64,000 nucleotides of DNA, from positions 365,993 to 429,992 of the forward strand of contig SWDM01000018.1 of NCBI GenBank assembly GCA_005116835.1. The letters are read 5' to 3'. The translations under genes were made by a program, and so were the position numbers. This document shows, in pieces, positions 1 through 8,241 of the stretch (the first letter of the stretch is position 1; every line of letters starts with the position of its first letter). Below the pieces are notes generated by a model. The model saw nothing but the letters and a program-made list of their open reading frames with translations, had not been told where the DNA came from and ran no database searches. Origin of the DNA: Nitrospira sp. (GTDB lineage: Bacteria; Nitrospirota; Nitrospiria; Nitrospirales; Nitrospiraceae).

Positions 1-98
1 ATTTCATAGAGCGTCACTTTCGCTCCACGATTGGCGGCCTGCCAGGCCGCCTCAGACCCTGCCAGACCGCCACCGATAATGACAATGTCATCGCGCAT
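1..98 (-). CDS. trmFO: Methylenetetrahydrofolate-tRNA (uracil-5-)-methyltransferase TrmFO, N-terminal fragment
   Basis: The first 32 codons of a minus-strand gene run off the left edge of the window. The fragment begins [20 protein letters not shown] and ends near VTLYE. The GxGxAGSEAAW Rossmann FAD-binding motif followed by VTLYE is typical of TrmFO, which uses FAD and methylenetetrahydrofolate to make ribothymidine at tRNA position 54. The related MnmG/GidA family usually has AGxEAA followed by a different strand (LLT rather than TLYE), so TrmFO is preferred. Only the dinucleotide-binding fold is visible, so the call rests on that motif. Confidence 0.75.
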   Translation of the reverse strand, partial: MRDDIVIIGGGLAGSEAAWQAANRGAKVTLYE

Positions 99-200
99 GG
101 ACAACAACTCCGAGAAAAAAGCTTGAAAGCGGTGGCATTGTAGGAACCGCATTTTGGGGATGTCAAGGCAACAACGCGCTGTAAGACCCACGCGTTACGG

Positions 201-230
201 TTGATCCGATTTACAGCCTCGTGCTAGACT
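201..230 (+). promoter_or_regulatory. Sigma-70-type promoter of tRNA-Val
   Basis: A -35 box TTGATC (201-206) and a -10 box TAGACT (225-230) are separated by 18 bp. The predicted start is near 237, about five bases before the mature tRNA, as expected for a single tRNA transcript. Confidence 0.5.
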
Positions 231-241
231 TTGCAGCCTGT

Positions 242-316
242 AGGCGATTAGCTCAGGGGTAGAGCGCTTCCTTCACACGGAAGAGGCCACTGGTTCGATA
301 CCAGTATCGCCTACCA
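242..316 (+). tRNA. tRNA-Val (anticodon CAC)
   Basis: A complete cloverleaf can be read. The acceptor stem AGGCGAT pairs with ATCGCCT, followed by discriminator A and an encoded CCA (314-316). The anticodon stem CTTCC/GGAAG encloses the loop TTCACAC, giving anticodon CAC for codon GUG. The T-loop GGTTCGATACC is canonical. Confidence 0.95.
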
Positions 317-478
317 TAATCCTCTCTCTTCCCAGTCTCTACACCTGGCTTAACCCGGCGTCTTTCATGATACTGCCGGAACCGCCCCTATTCTGGACAG
401 AATCCCAGACCTCGGCTACACTTCAGACTACCGAGAGAACATCGACTCTGAACTGTACAAGATTAAGTGAGGTCATCT

Positions 479-820
479 ATGCGGACTACAGCGCTTGCAT
501 TGGGAATAATCCTCCTGGCCACTGCAGCCGGTTGTGCCGGGAACCGCGAACAACAGGGCTTGGCCGATGCAGACGGAGGCTATACCGCCCCGGCCAGCAT
601 TTACAGTGTGATGGATCCCACGTCCTTGGTCTACACCGATGTGTCGGCCGGCTCATCCCCTGGTGATAACCCCTGGCGCTGGACTGGGTTTCTCTTGCAC
701 CCGCTCGGAGTGGCGGCAGATTTCGCCGTAAACCGACCGTTCTATACACTCACCAGCAAGATGCCCTACCTTTTCGGATACACATCTGAGGACGCAATGA
801 TAGATGGTCAGCGGCGATAA
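479..820 (+). CDS. Small lipoprotein of unknown function
   Basis: This 113-residue protein starts at the ATG at 479, which has a GAGGTC Shine-Dalgarno six bases upstream; an in-frame GTG at 467 lacks one. It opens with a short signal peptide (MRTTALALGIILLATAAGC) and a lipobox cysteine at residue 19, so it is predicted to be a lipid-anchored envelope protein. The mature part is rich in Gly, Pro and aromatic residues, with a WRWTGFLLHPLGVAADFAVNRPFY stretch around residues 66-89 that could associate with the membrane. No enzyme motif is recognised. It sits alone between tRNA-Val and the TPR lipoprotein on the same strand. Confidence 0.7.
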   Translation: MRTTALALGIILLATAAGCAGNREQQGLADADGGYTAPASIYSVMDPTSLVYTDVSAGSSPGDNPWRWTGFLLHPLGVAADFAVNRPFYTLTSKMPYLFGYTSEDAMIDGQRR

Positions 821-967
821 TTTCCGTAATAGCACCGCCCTAGATTGAACGCCCGCTGTCTTGACGAGAGCGGGCGTTGCCTTGTCACCCCTTGGCAAAC
901 CCTTTCACGTTTCGTGTATGCTCCCTTCGTGAGTGTGAATTCACATAATAAGCAGCTGCCTCAGGCT

Positions 968-2104
968 ATGCCCTTTCGACTGTGGGTGGTCTGTGGCCTG
1001 GGACTGGCCCTTTTGCTGAGCGGCTGCGACACTTCGCCTCGAAAACCGCTTCTCCCACCCTCTGAAAGCGACCTGGTCCTCCTAAAACCGGCGACTCTCT
1101 GCACGTCGAAGTCCGGCTTCCTCAAAACGCATCCCGCCACTACGCTCAAATCCCAAGACTGGGGGACGGGACAAGAGTTACTTCTCCCTGCCGGCAGAAG
1201 TCCTTCGCATGGCGACGAATCCTACTTTTTCGATGAGGATGGCCTGCTGATCGGAACCGTCTTTACCTTCCCGTCCGGGCTTGACTTGACGCCCTACTCA
1301 GTCCTTCGCCGCACTTTAACGCAACTCAAACCGACAATGGAGTTCTATCTCAGCGTGGCAAACCTGTCATCGAAGGCCAACATGGATTCTAGCGCCTTAT
1401 ATGAAACCGGCGACGAGAAGACCACGACACAGTACTTGGTCATCGGGCCACGCGAACAGCCGGTGTTGCTCCAGGCCACTATGACGATCGATCCCTATGT
1501 AAGGCTCTTCTCGCCTTATCGGCGGGAGTTCCTGGAGCGGCTGCGCCACCCGAAGGGCCAGAAGCCCGGGCAACCGATCGAGAATCAAGGCTCAGAGGAC
1601 AAGGAGCCCTTCATCTCGCTCCAGCAGTTTGCGCGCGGCCAAACCGCGCAGCTCTCTTACTGCGGGGCCCAGAACTACGATACCGCGGCCATGGCCTACC
1701 AGAAAGCGATCGCCAGCGGCTTTACAAACAAAGTATGGCTGGCAGAAGCTCATCACAAGTTAGGCCTGGCATGGGAAGGGAAGGGTGAGCACGAGAAGGC
1801 TAAGGCAGAGATGCTTCAGTCCTTGACCATCAGACCCAACACTCCTGAAATTCTGAATAATCTCGGCACGGTGTACCGCGAGCTGGGAGACAAGGCGAGC
1901 GCGCTCGCCTCATTCGAAAAGGCCGTTACGCTCCGTCCTAACTATGCCATTGCCCGCTACAACCTGGCTGAAGCGTACGAATCCACCAATCCTAAACGGG
2001 CTCTTTCGGAATACGAGACCTATCTTGCGCTGGTCCAAGGAATCCCCGATGAAGCCAGTCGCGTCGCTCTCGTCCAACAGCGCGTCAAGTCGTTAAAACA
2101 CTAG
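968..2104 (+). CDS. TPR-repeat lipoprotein
   Basis: The open frame reaches back to 845. The ATG at 968 is preferred because it begins directly with a lipoprotein signal peptide (MPFRLWVVCGLGLALLLSGC, lipobox LLSGC), giving 378 residues. The N-terminal two-thirds is an unrecognised globular region. From about residue 235 to the end there are three or four tetratricopeptide repeats: YDTAAMAYQKAI, AKAEMLQSLTIRPN, then ALASFEKAVTLRPNYAIARYNLAEAY. The TPR half suggests a scaffold for protein contacts in the envelope. No catalytic motif is seen. It converges with the DksA-like gene, and a hairpin-forming AT-rich spacer separates the two. Confidence 0.75.
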   Translation: MPFRLWVVCGLGLALLLSGCDTSPRKPLLPPSESDLVLLKPATLCTSKSGFLKTHPATTLKSQDWGTGQELLLPAGRSPSHGDESYFFDEDGLLIGTVFTFPSGLDLTPYSVLRRTLTQLKPTMEFYLSVANLSSKANMDSSALYETGDEKTTTQYLVIGPREQPVLLQATMTIDPYVRLFSPYRREFLERLRHPKGQKPGQPIENQGSEDKEPFISLQQFARGQTAQLSYCGAQNYDTAAMAYQKAIASGFTNKVWLAEAHHKLGLAWEGKGEHEKAKAEMLQSLTIRPNTPEILNNLGTVYRELGDKASALASFEKAVTLRPNYAIARYNLAEAYESTNPKRALSEYETYLALVQGIPDEASRVALVQQRVKSLKH

Positions 2105-2132
2105 CAGGATACGACAAACCTACTTGAAGAAC

Positions 2133-2216
2133 AGTGAAAGGTAAGATGTGAAAGGTGAAGCGTAGGATTACCGAGCGCTCTTGCTCAAAACATTTTACGT
2201 TTCACTTCTCACGCGT
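2133..2216. repeat. AT-rich imperfect inverted repeat between convergent genes
   Basis: The left arm contains GTGAAAGGTAAGATGTGAAAGG and the right arm CATTTTACGTTTCACTTCTCAC, which are roughly complementary across about 84 bp. It lies between two convergent stop codons and is a plausible bidirectional transcription end. Its words recur near 32.2 kb and 39.35 kb. Confidence 0.55.
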
Positions 2217-2237
2217 CAGCAGATAGAGGTTGAGAAC

Positions 2238-2687
2238 TCAGCGCCGCGCTTTCTCTTCCTGTTCCTCGAGCGTTTTACAGTTGATGCAGAGGGTGGTAAC
2301 TGGTCGGGCTTTTAGCCTGGGATAGGGGATCTCTTCTTCGCAGCGTTCACAGATGCCATAAATATCTTGGTCCATCCGCTCAAGCGCTTCGTCGATTTTC
2401 TTGATCAACCGTTGCTCGCGCTCACGGATTTTCATTGAGAAATTTTGCTCGGCTTCTGCAGACGCCTGATCGCTGACGTCTGGGAATGCCTCCTGGCCAT
2501 TTCGGTTGGCAAGGCCCTCGACCGCCTCTTCCAACAATGCCTTGCGTTGCCGTTCAAGGTCACGTCGAATAGCCGCGTACTTTTTCCCCTGAGAGGATTT
2601 TTTAGCTTTGGGTTTGGGTTTGGCAGTGACAGATTTCGCCGCCGGTGGAGCGGGCGAAACGCGCTTAGCGGAAGAGGCTGCTTTCAT
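2238..2687 (-). CDS. DksA/TraR-type C4 zinc-finger protein
   Basis: This 149-residue protein starts at MKAASSAKR (an AGGTC Shine-Dalgarno precedes it). An upstream in-frame start would add 24 unlikely residues. A basic Lys/Pro/Ala-rich N-terminus (1-50) is followed by a coiled-coil helical pair (about 55-120) and a C-terminal zinc finger CERCEEEIPYPRLKARP...CINC, the C-x2-C-x17-C-x2-C pattern of the family. Such proteins bind the RNA polymerase secondary channel and modulate initiation, often with ppGpp. DksA itself has two acidic residues at the coiled-coil tip. Here the tip region reads QEAFPDVSDQASAE, which retains a DxxDxAS-like signature. The basic N-terminal tail is an addition over the short family form. 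Confidence 0.85.
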   Translation of the reverse strand: MKAASSAKRVSPAPPAAKSVTAKPKPKAKKSSQGKKYAAIRRDLERQRKALLEEAVEGLANRNGQEAFPDVSDQASAEAEQNFSMKIREREQRLIKKIDEALERMDQDIYGICERCEEEIPYPRLKARPVTTLCINCKTLEEQEEKARR

Positions 2688-2774
2688 ACGATGACCTGCT
2701 TGAAGAGTAAACCGGCTCGAAAGGAATAAAACTATAGCAGGGGCCTTGTGGGGGGTCAATGGGCAGCGCGAGCC

Positions 2775-2868
2775 CAGTCTACCTGGTTCATTTGGTTGGT
2801 TTTGTTTATTTGGTTAGTTTCGTTTCACCAAACAAACAAAACAAACCAAATAAACTAAATAACAGTTT
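2775..2868. repeat. AT-rich inverted repeat of AAACAAACC/GGTTTGTTT words
   Basis: The left arm (TTTGGTTGGTTTTGTTTATT, then TTGGTTAGTTTCG) is complementary to the right arm (AAACAAACAAAACAAACC, then AAATAAACTAAAT). It directly abuts the recR stop codon on the minus strand and probably serves as the 3' structure of that operon. The same words occur next to the PBP1A stop at 53.03-53.12 kb. Confidence 0.65.
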
Positions 2869-2870
2869 TA

Positions 2871-3473
2871 CTACAGATCCCGACGTCCTTCGATCGACTT
2901 CAACAACGTCACGTCGTCGGCATACTCGATATCCATCCCAACCGGGATGCCGTAGGCAATGCGCGAGACCCTGGCTCCCAGAGGTTTCAGTTGGTTCGTT
3001 AAATAGATAGCAGTTGCCTCACCCTCAATGGTCGGACTGGTTGCGAGGATCACTTCCTCGATTCCCCCAAGCTTCACCCGATCGACCAATTCTTCGGCTC
3101 TGATATCTGACGGTCCAACGCCGTCCAACGGAGATAAGGCGCCGAGTAACACATGATACAAGCCGCGGTAGGCTCCCGCCCGCTCGATAGCATAGGTCGT
3201 ACTTGGTTCTTCCACCACCAGGATTCTCGTCTGGTCCCGCTTCGGATCCAGGCAAAATTCGCAGAGCTCTCCTTCGGCAATATTTCGGCATTGCCGGCAA
3301 AATGAAAGCCCGTCCTTGACGGCACGAATCGCCTCGGCCAGGCGAAGCGCGTCTTCGCGCTCGGCCTTCAAAACATGAAAGGCCAATCGCTGAGCCGTTT
3401 TTTGGCCGATGCCTGGAAGACGGACTAACTCGCGCACTAGCCGTGAAAGTAACCCTTGTTGATCAACTGCCAT
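2871..3473 (-). CDS. recR: Recombination mediator protein RecR
   Basis: This 200-residue protein has the full RecR architecture. An N-terminal helix-hairpin-helix (LVRLPGIGQKTAQRLAFH) is followed by a Cys4 zinc finger (C59, C62, C71, C74), then a Toprim domain starting ILVVEEP and ending with the conserved GIPVGxDIEYADDVTL tail. With RecF/RecO it loads RecA onto SSB-coated single-stranded DNA. The length matches the family (about 200). It is the last gene of the dnaX-ybaB-recR order conserved across many bacteria, 26 bp downstream of ybaB. Confidence 0.97.
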   Translation of the reverse strand: MAVDQQGLLSRLVRELVRLPGIGQKTAQRLAFHVLKAEREDALRLAEAIRAVKDGLSFCRQCRNIAEGELCEFCLDPKRDQTRILVVEEPSTTYAIERAGAYRGLYHVLLGALSPLDGVGPSDIRAEELVDRVKLGGIEEVILATSPTIEGEATAIYLTNQLKPLGARVSRIAYGIPVGMDIEYADDVTLLKSIEGRRDL

Positions 3474-3499
3474 GACGTGATAACTTGTTCCGCATTCCG

Positions 3500-3820
3500 C
3501 TAAAACCCTGGGAGGTTCATCCCGCCTGTAACCGATTTCATGGCATCCGACATCATCTCGCGAGCCTTGCGAAGGGCGTCATTCGAAGCCGCCATGACCA
3601 GATCCTGAACCATCTCCACGTCGCCGCTCTTGACCACTTCGGGATCGATGACGATACCGACGATCTCCATGGCGCCATTGGCCGTAACCGTCACACTGCC
3701 GCCGCCGGCCGTCCCAATCACGGTCTTCGAGGATGTCTGTTCCTGTACCTTTGCCATTTGCGTCTGCATCGCCTGCGCTTGTTTGAGCAGATTGCCCATG
3801 TTGCCCATCGGATTCTTCAT
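3500..3820 (-). CDS. ybaB: YbaB/EbfC nucleoid-associated protein
   Basis: This 106-residue protein reads MKNPMGNMGNLLKQAQAMQT, then KVQEQ and a conserved central segment GGGSVTVTANGAMEIVGIVI. The ends are helical and the middle is beta, typical of the homodimeric YbaB tweezer that binds DNA. Its start overlaps the dnaX stop by four bases (ATGA), implying translational coupling. Its position between dnaX and recR is diagnostic. Confidence 0.95.
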   Translation of the reverse strand: MKNPMGNMGNLLKQAQAMQTQMAKVQEQTSSKTVIGTAGGGSVTVTANGAMEIVGIVIDPEVVKSGDVEMVQDLVMAASNDALRKAREMMSDAMKSVTGGMNLPGF

Positions 3821-5658
3821 TCCTCAATCTCCTTCCTGCTCGATACCGGTCTGACCTCTGCAAGCTCCGCGGAAAAAATCTCCAGGGCCTGTTTGACAAC
3901 CGGGTGCGCCCGCGCCTGCTCAAAGAGAACCAGCCGTTGTTCTTTTTCTTTCGCCGCCCTGATCTGTGCCATCGTCGGTCCGGATGGGTCCGACTCCGAC
4001 AACTCCGCAACCCGCAACCGAACCGTTTGACCGCTCAATCGCTCACATATCGACGTGAGCACCGCTATATTCTCAGGATTCTCGATCATGCCTCGGGCGG
4101 CCGTCTCCTGTTTGGCAAACCCTATCGTCACAACATGGCCCTCCACACTCACAAAGCGCCCTCTTTCCAGAAAGGCGGCGATCCTGGAAGAAACATTGGC
4201 CACTTCCTCTTGTACTTGTTCCCAATTGAGTGTCAACGTACCAGACCTGTTCTCATCCGACGGCGATGCCACAGCGGTCAAAACCTTCACCTCGCCGACG
4301 GTGCCAGAGGACATCATATTTTGAGAATTCGTCGGGAAATTTCGCGGCGACATTGCATTCCCGACAGCAGAAGGCCTCGCCATCATCGGATCGGTCGGTG
4401 CAGGAGCCGCCGCTTGTTGAGACTTCGGTGCCGGTGAAGGAGTTGGGTTTCCCGATCGAGCAACCGCCGCCGGATTCCCTGTGGGGGATGGGCCCGACTG
4501 AGATGAGCGCGCAGTCTGGGCCGGCAACGCAGCTTGCTGAGCCGGTTTCCCACCTGACCGATGCAGCAACCGGGTCGCTCGCACAGCCGCCGTTTCGAGC
4601 ACGAACCGGGGATGGGCGCTAAGCCTGAGCGAATCCTCTGCTTGCGTGAAGATCCCAAACAGTTCTTGTAGCGACTCGGGCGACAACGAACGCGCATCGG
4701 CAGCCATCTGCGTAAGGTCTTCAACGGAGGCCTCGATCAACCCCTGCCATTCTTGAGGTGATGCCACCACCGAGACCACCAACATATTGCGCAAATACTC
4801 GACCACCTCTGCGCAGTAGGCCCGTAGATCATGTCCTTGGTCCAAGAGTTGAGCCAGCACGCGAAGGGCAGCAGCGCTCTCTTGAGCCGTAATCGCCTGA
4901 ATCATTCCACGAACGAGCTCTTGGGGAACGGCTCCCAGCATGGCTTCAAGATCGGCATGGACGATGGTCTTGCCGCCGAACGACACGGCCTGATCAAGCA
5001 GGCTCAGCCCATCGCGCATACTGCCTTCGCTGGCCCTTGCCAGCGCCATCAGACTCCGTTCCTCGATCACAATCTGGTCCTGTTTGACCACATGACGCAA
5101 GCGCTCGACGATTTCGGTTCGCGCAATCCGCCTGAAGTTGTAATGCTGGCAGCGGGAAAGGATCGTCGCTGGAATCTTGTGAATCTCGGTCGTGGCAAAG
5201 ATAAACACCACATGCGGCGGCGGCTCTTCCAGCGTCTTCAACAGCGCATTGAAGGCTGAGTTCGACAACATGTGGACTTCATCGATGATGTAGACCCGGT
5301 ACTTCCCTCGAAAAGCGGCAAACTTGACGTTTTCGCGAATCTCGCGCACGTCGTCCACGCTCGTATTGGACGCCCCGTCGATTTCCCTGACATCGACGGA
5401 AACTCCCTGCGCAATTTCCAGACAATTCGAACAGGCGCCGCAAGGGGTGCCGGTCGACCCACTCTCGCAATTGAGCGCTTTGGCAAGAATTCTTGCGACC
5501 GTAGTTTTTCCCACACCGCGGGTTCCCGAGAACAGATAGGCTTGAGCGATTCGATTCGTAGTAATGGAATTGACCAGCGTCTGAACCACATGGGACTGCC
5601 CGATCACGTCATCGAACGTGCCTGGCCGGTATTTGCGGGCGGAGACTTGATAATCCAA
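3817..5658 (-). CDS. dnaX: DNA polymerase III subunit gamma/tau
   Basis: This 613-residue clamp-loader ATPase shows Walker A GTRGVGKT (45-52), a zinc-binding set C64/C73/C76/C79, Walker B/DExx as IDEVHML, sensor-1 ATTEIHKIPATILSRCQ, and the domain III collar. The region from about residue 370 to 470 is a Pro/Ala/Ser-rich linker, followed by a tau-like C-terminal domain that ends RPVSSRKEIEE. No A-AAA-AAG slippery heptamer is visible; the nearest run is AAAGAAAAAG close to the 3' end. A separate short gamma form made by the E. coli mechanism is therefore not supported. It is the first gene of the dnaX-ybaB-recR operon and lies downstream of ffs. Confidence 0.97.
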   Translation of the reverse strand: MDYQVSARKYRPGTFDDVIGQSHVVQTLVNSITTNRIAQAYLFSGTRGVGKTTVARILAKALNCESGSTGTPCGACSNCLEIAQGVSVDVREIDGASNTSVDDVREIRENVKFAAFRGKYRVYIIDEVHMLSNSAFNALLKTLEEPPPHVVFIFATTEIHKIPATILSRCQHYNFRRIARTEIVERLRHVVKQDQIVIEERSLMALARASEGSMRDGLSLLDQAVSFGGKTIVHADLEAMLGAVPQELVRGMIQAITAQESAAALRVLAQLLDQGHDLRAYCAEVVEYLRNMLVVSVVASPQEWQGLIEASVEDLTQMAADARSLSPESLQELFGIFTQAEDSLRLSAHPRFVLETAAVRATRLLHRSGGKPAQQAALPAQTARSSQSGPSPTGNPAAVARSGNPTPSPAPKSQQAAAPAPTDPMMARPSAVGNAMSPRNFPTNSQNMMSSGTVGEVKVLTAVASPSDENRSGTLTLNWEQVQEEVANVSSRIAAFLERGRFVSVEGHVVTIGFAKQETAARGMIENPENIAVLTSICERLSGQTVRLRVAELSESDPSGPTMAQIRAAKEKEQRLVLFEQARAHPVVKQALEIFSAELAEVRPVSSRKEIEE

Positions 5659-5672
5659 CGTCGTTACACTCC

Positions 5673-5757
5673 GAATGTTGAATGAGGAATGTTAAATTTT
5701 GAATGAGAAGAGCCGACACAATTCAACATTGCACATTCATCATTCAAAATTCCTCGC
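5673..5757. repeat. AT-rich inverted repeat between dnaX and ffs
   Basis: The left arm (GAATGTTGAATGAGGAATG, then TTAAATTTTGAATGAG) pairs with the right arm (ATTCAACATTGCACATTCAT, then CATTCAAAATTCCTC). It lies 3' of the SRP RNA and 5' of dnaX. The right-arm word AACATTxCACATTCATCATT recurs at 60928-60948. Confidence 0.65.
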
Positions 5758-5769
5758 TTCGAGGAGAAG

Positions 5770-5873
5770 CGGGGCCAGGTGATCCTGGGGCACACAGAAC
5801 TGACCGCTTACCGTTGCTTCCTTCCGGACCTGGCGGGGTTCACAGGGTTCTGTCGCACAGGGCCCAGCCCCTT
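5770..5873 (-). ncRNA. ffs: Signal recognition particle RNA (bacterial 4.5S type)
   Basis: The reverse strand contains the SRP domain IV hallmark CAGGTCCGGAAGGAAGCA with the conserved GGAA tetraloop and asymmetric internal loop. Flanking arms GGGGCTGGGCC and GGCCCCGC close a long hairpin, giving an RNA of about 100 nt, the small bacterial form without an Alu domain. Ends are approximate. It lies in the common tRNA-Ser/ffs/dnaX order. Confidence 0.93.
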
Positions 5874-5886
5874 CTTCAAGGTCAAA

Positions 5887-5964
5887 GTGCTGAGAACTGA
5901 GTACTCAGCAAGCGAAAGACTGGTTTAACCTGCTCTCTGAGTCTCAGCACTCAGTTCTCAGCAC
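5887..5964. repeat. Perfect 16-bp inverted repeat between tRNA-Ser and ffs
   Basis: GTGCTGAGAACTGAGT (5887-5902) is the exact reverse complement of ACTCAGTTCTCAGCAC (5949-5964), with a 46-bp loop. A nested ACTGAGTACTCAG palindrome lies inside the left half. It sits between two minus-strand RNA genes and could form a transcript-end or processing structure. The word GTGCTGAGT is the unit of the tandem array at 60.84 kb. Confidence 0.75.
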
Positions 5965-5970
5965 TTCGGA

Positions 5971-6060
<90 letters not shown>

Positions 6061-6431
6061 GCACCGATTTTCGCGAGGCGGCATCTTAGCATGCGGTCCG
6101 GCGACCGGCAAGGTGACCGCCGGAGCTCTTTCCCATGACATTGACTCTCACATGGCATGCTGCGCGCCGCATCTTTCTTCCATTCCAAACCTATCCCGAT
6201 TCATTCGCTGTCTCGCCGTGGCGAAATTGCCCCCAGCACAGTCCATTCAGCCACAGAGATGTAGAACCATGGCTCCTCATAACCTGCCTGCGAGCCATGA
6301 ATCTGCAGCAATGTCTGGTGAAATGACTCCATCACGGTCAATGGCATTAGCTTTGCGTATTTCCGGCAACCATCGCATCCAGATGCGATAGCTGGGATCG
6401 CTCACATCAATATTGAGCCTGATAATTATAC
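6061..6431. other. Intergenic stretch without a recognisable gene
   Basis: About 370 bp follow tRNA-Ser in which only short open frames occur; none has a convincing ribosome site or recognisable product. It presumably holds the tRNA-Ser/ffs promoter on the minus strand, but no clear -35/-10 pair was identified. Confidence 0.4.
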
Positions 6432-6461
6432 TTGCCTCTCCAGAATGAATTGAGCTATACT
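6432..6461 (+). promoter_or_regulatory. Candidate promoter of the DUF481 gene
   Basis: TTGCCT (6432-6437) and TATACT (6456-6461) are separated by 18 bp, about 90 bp upstream of the ATG at 6551. The -10 box is strong and the -35 box moderate. Confidence 0.4.
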
Positions 6462-6550
6462 TCTACGTTTAGGATAAACACCACCGCGCCCACCTGTCCC
6501 AATGCAACATGGAGTCACGCACACTATATTCATCTGGTACGGAGGGGTTG

Positions 6551-7666
6551 ATGAAACAGATTCTCTGTGGGTTCGCAATCGCAATCGTTGGGTGTTGGAT
6601 GGGAGGACTGTCGTTCACGGAAGCCAACGCTCAAGATGCCTCTCCATCTGCATCCGCCGCACCAACCGCCCCTGATGTCGTGACGTTGAAAAATGGCAGC
6701 ATCATTTATGGAGAAGTCATCGAAATGGTCGGCGGCGTCTTGCAAATCAAGACGGCTGCCAGCCCCGACAACTTACTGAAAGTGAATTGGACCGACGTGG
6801 CCAAACTGTCTGTAAGTCACCCAATCCCCTTCCATCTGAAAGAAGGGTCCGTGATTATGGGCACCGCCACGGCAGGGGCGAATGGAACGTTGAATGTCCA
6901 GGCGGAACCCTTGAAAGGCATGATGGAAGTCCCGATGGGCTCCGTGACCTCCATGAATCCCGTCGTTCAACCCCCAGTCATCTACTCAGGCAGTTTAACC
7001 GGCGGCTACTCCCAAACGACAGGAAACAGTCAGCTGAAAAATGCCAGCTTGCTTGGAGATTTCGTGGCGCGGAGCGAACAGCTCCGATTGTCGATGAACG
7101 GCCGTTACGTCTACGGTGACAACTCCAATACGCTCATTGCTCGAAACGCGCGTGGGACGATCAAACTCGACTTCTTTCTGACTAAACGGTTTTACTGGTT
7201 CGCTTCTTCCTACTTCGAAAACGATCGCTTCCAAGACCTGAAGATGCGCACCGCCCTCTCAAGCGGTCCCGGCTATCAATTCATCGAGCGGGGAGACTTC
7301 TCCGGCCTTCTCAAAGATATGACCTTCTATACGGAAGCCGGCGTATCCTACTTCAATGAAGACTTCCGCACGGCAGAGGACAAGTCCAGTCTTCGCGCAC
7401 GTGTATCCATGAAGTGGAACTGGCCGCTCCTGGACGATCGCATCACGCTCTACCATTACAACGAAATCTACCCCTCTCTCCAGAATACGTCGAACTTCTT
7501 CCTCACGATGGATAACGGCATACGGTTCAAGATTTGGGAGGGATTCGCGAGTGGCTTCCAAGTAACCACACGCTATAACAACACGCCGGCGATCGGCACA
7601 GGGGATACGGACAATTTGTATCTCTGGACCATTGGATATAGCTTCGATACGACGAGAAAACGGTAG
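6551..7666 (+). CDS. DUF481-family outer-membrane protein
   Basis: The 371-residue form beginning MKQILCGFAIAIVG is chosen because GGAGGGG lies just upstream. A signal peptide ends near ANAQ. Residues about 35-130 form small beta repeats that read DVVTLKNGSIIYGEV and HLKEGSVIMGTA, typical of the region preceding DUF481. From about residue 145 onward there is the DUF481 (YdiY-like) barrel with alternating amphipathic strands, ending in a C-terminal aromatic pattern (LWTIGYSFDT). These proteins are predicted outer-membrane beta-barrels; E. coli YdiY is described as salt- or acid-induced. Followed by mscL, it suggests an envelope-stress grouping, which is inference. Confidence 0.85.
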   Translation: MKQILCGFAIAIVGCWMGGLSFTEANAQDASPSASAAPTAPDVVTLKNGSIIYGEVIEMVGGVLQIKTAASPDNLLKVNWTDVAKLSVSHPIPFHLKEGSVIMGTATAGANGTLNVQAEPLKGMMEVPMGSVTSMNPVVQPPVIYSGSLTGGYSQTTGNSQLKNASLLGDFVARSEQLRLSMNGRYVYGDNSNTLIARNARGTIKLDFFLTKRFYWFASSYFENDRFQDLKMRTALSSGPGYQFIERGDFSGLLKDMTFYTEAGVSYFNEDFRTAEDKSSLRARVSMKWNWPLLDDRITLYHYNEIYPSLQNTSNFFLTMDNGIRFKIWEGFASGFQVTTRYNNTPAIGTGDTDNLYLWTIGYSFDTTRKR

Positions 7667-7722
7667 TTCCCACGGTAACTGGCAACATTTGCAGTACACC
7701 CTAATCCTCGTGAGGAGGACCT

Positions 7723-8145
7723 ATGCTGAAAGAGTTTAAAGAGTTCGCCATGAAGGGCAACGTGCTCGACATGGCGATCGGTGTCATTATCGGCGGCGCG
7801 TTCGGAAAAATCGTCTCTTCGCTGGTCAGCGACGTGCTGATGCCGCCGATCGGCCTGCTCTTGGGAGGCGTCGACTTCACAGGCCTGTTTCTCACCCTCT
7901 CAGGCACCGCTCAGCCATCGCTCGTCGCCGCGAAAGCCGCGGGAGCCCCGACACTCAACTACGGGGTGTTTCTGCAAACCATCTTCGATTTCATTATTGT
8001 TGCGTTCGTGATCTTCATGTTTGTCAAGCAGATGAACCGGTTCAAGCGAGAAGCGCCTGCGGCGCCTCCTCCGCCACCACCAGGACCGACCAACGAGGAG
8101 AAACTATTGATGGAAATCCGGGACGCTCTGAAAAACCGCCAGTAG
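7723..8145 (+). CDS. mscL: Large-conductance mechanosensitive channel MscL
   Basis: This 140-residue protein starts [20 protein letters not shown] and continues [17 protein letters not shown], the highly conserved N-terminal helix and TM1 pore of MscL. TM2 follows at about residues 85-105 ([20 protein letters not shown]), then a proline-rich cytoplasmic linker and a C-terminal helix ending [10 protein letters not shown]. It releases solutes on hypo-osmotic shock from the inner membrane. A GGAGGACCT ribosome site precedes the ATG. The length is normal for the family. Confidence 0.97.
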   Translation: MLKEFKEFAMKGNVLDMAIGVIIGGAFGKIVSSLVSDVLMPPIGLLLGGVDFTGLFLTLSGTAQPSLVAAKAAGAPTLNYGVFLQTIFDFIIVAFVIFMFVKQMNRFKREAPAAPPPPPPGPTNEEKLLMEIRDALKNRQ

Positions 8146-8241
8146 GAGCCACCCCGACACTGCGATGAGACTTTCCACGATGCGGGAGTGGCAAGACTCA
8201 CAGGATAGATCACCCGCGCAATCCGGAAAGGGATCATCATC

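Noticed and set aside
3817-5658. Programmed frameshift producing a short DnaX (gamma)
   Set aside because: No A-AAA-AAG heptamer or long A-run at the expected place; the only A-rich run is AAAGAAAAAG near the 3' end.
6113-6391. Short open frames after tRNA-Ser
   Set aside because: No ribosome site, no domain, and composition unlike neighbouring genes; treated as noncoding.
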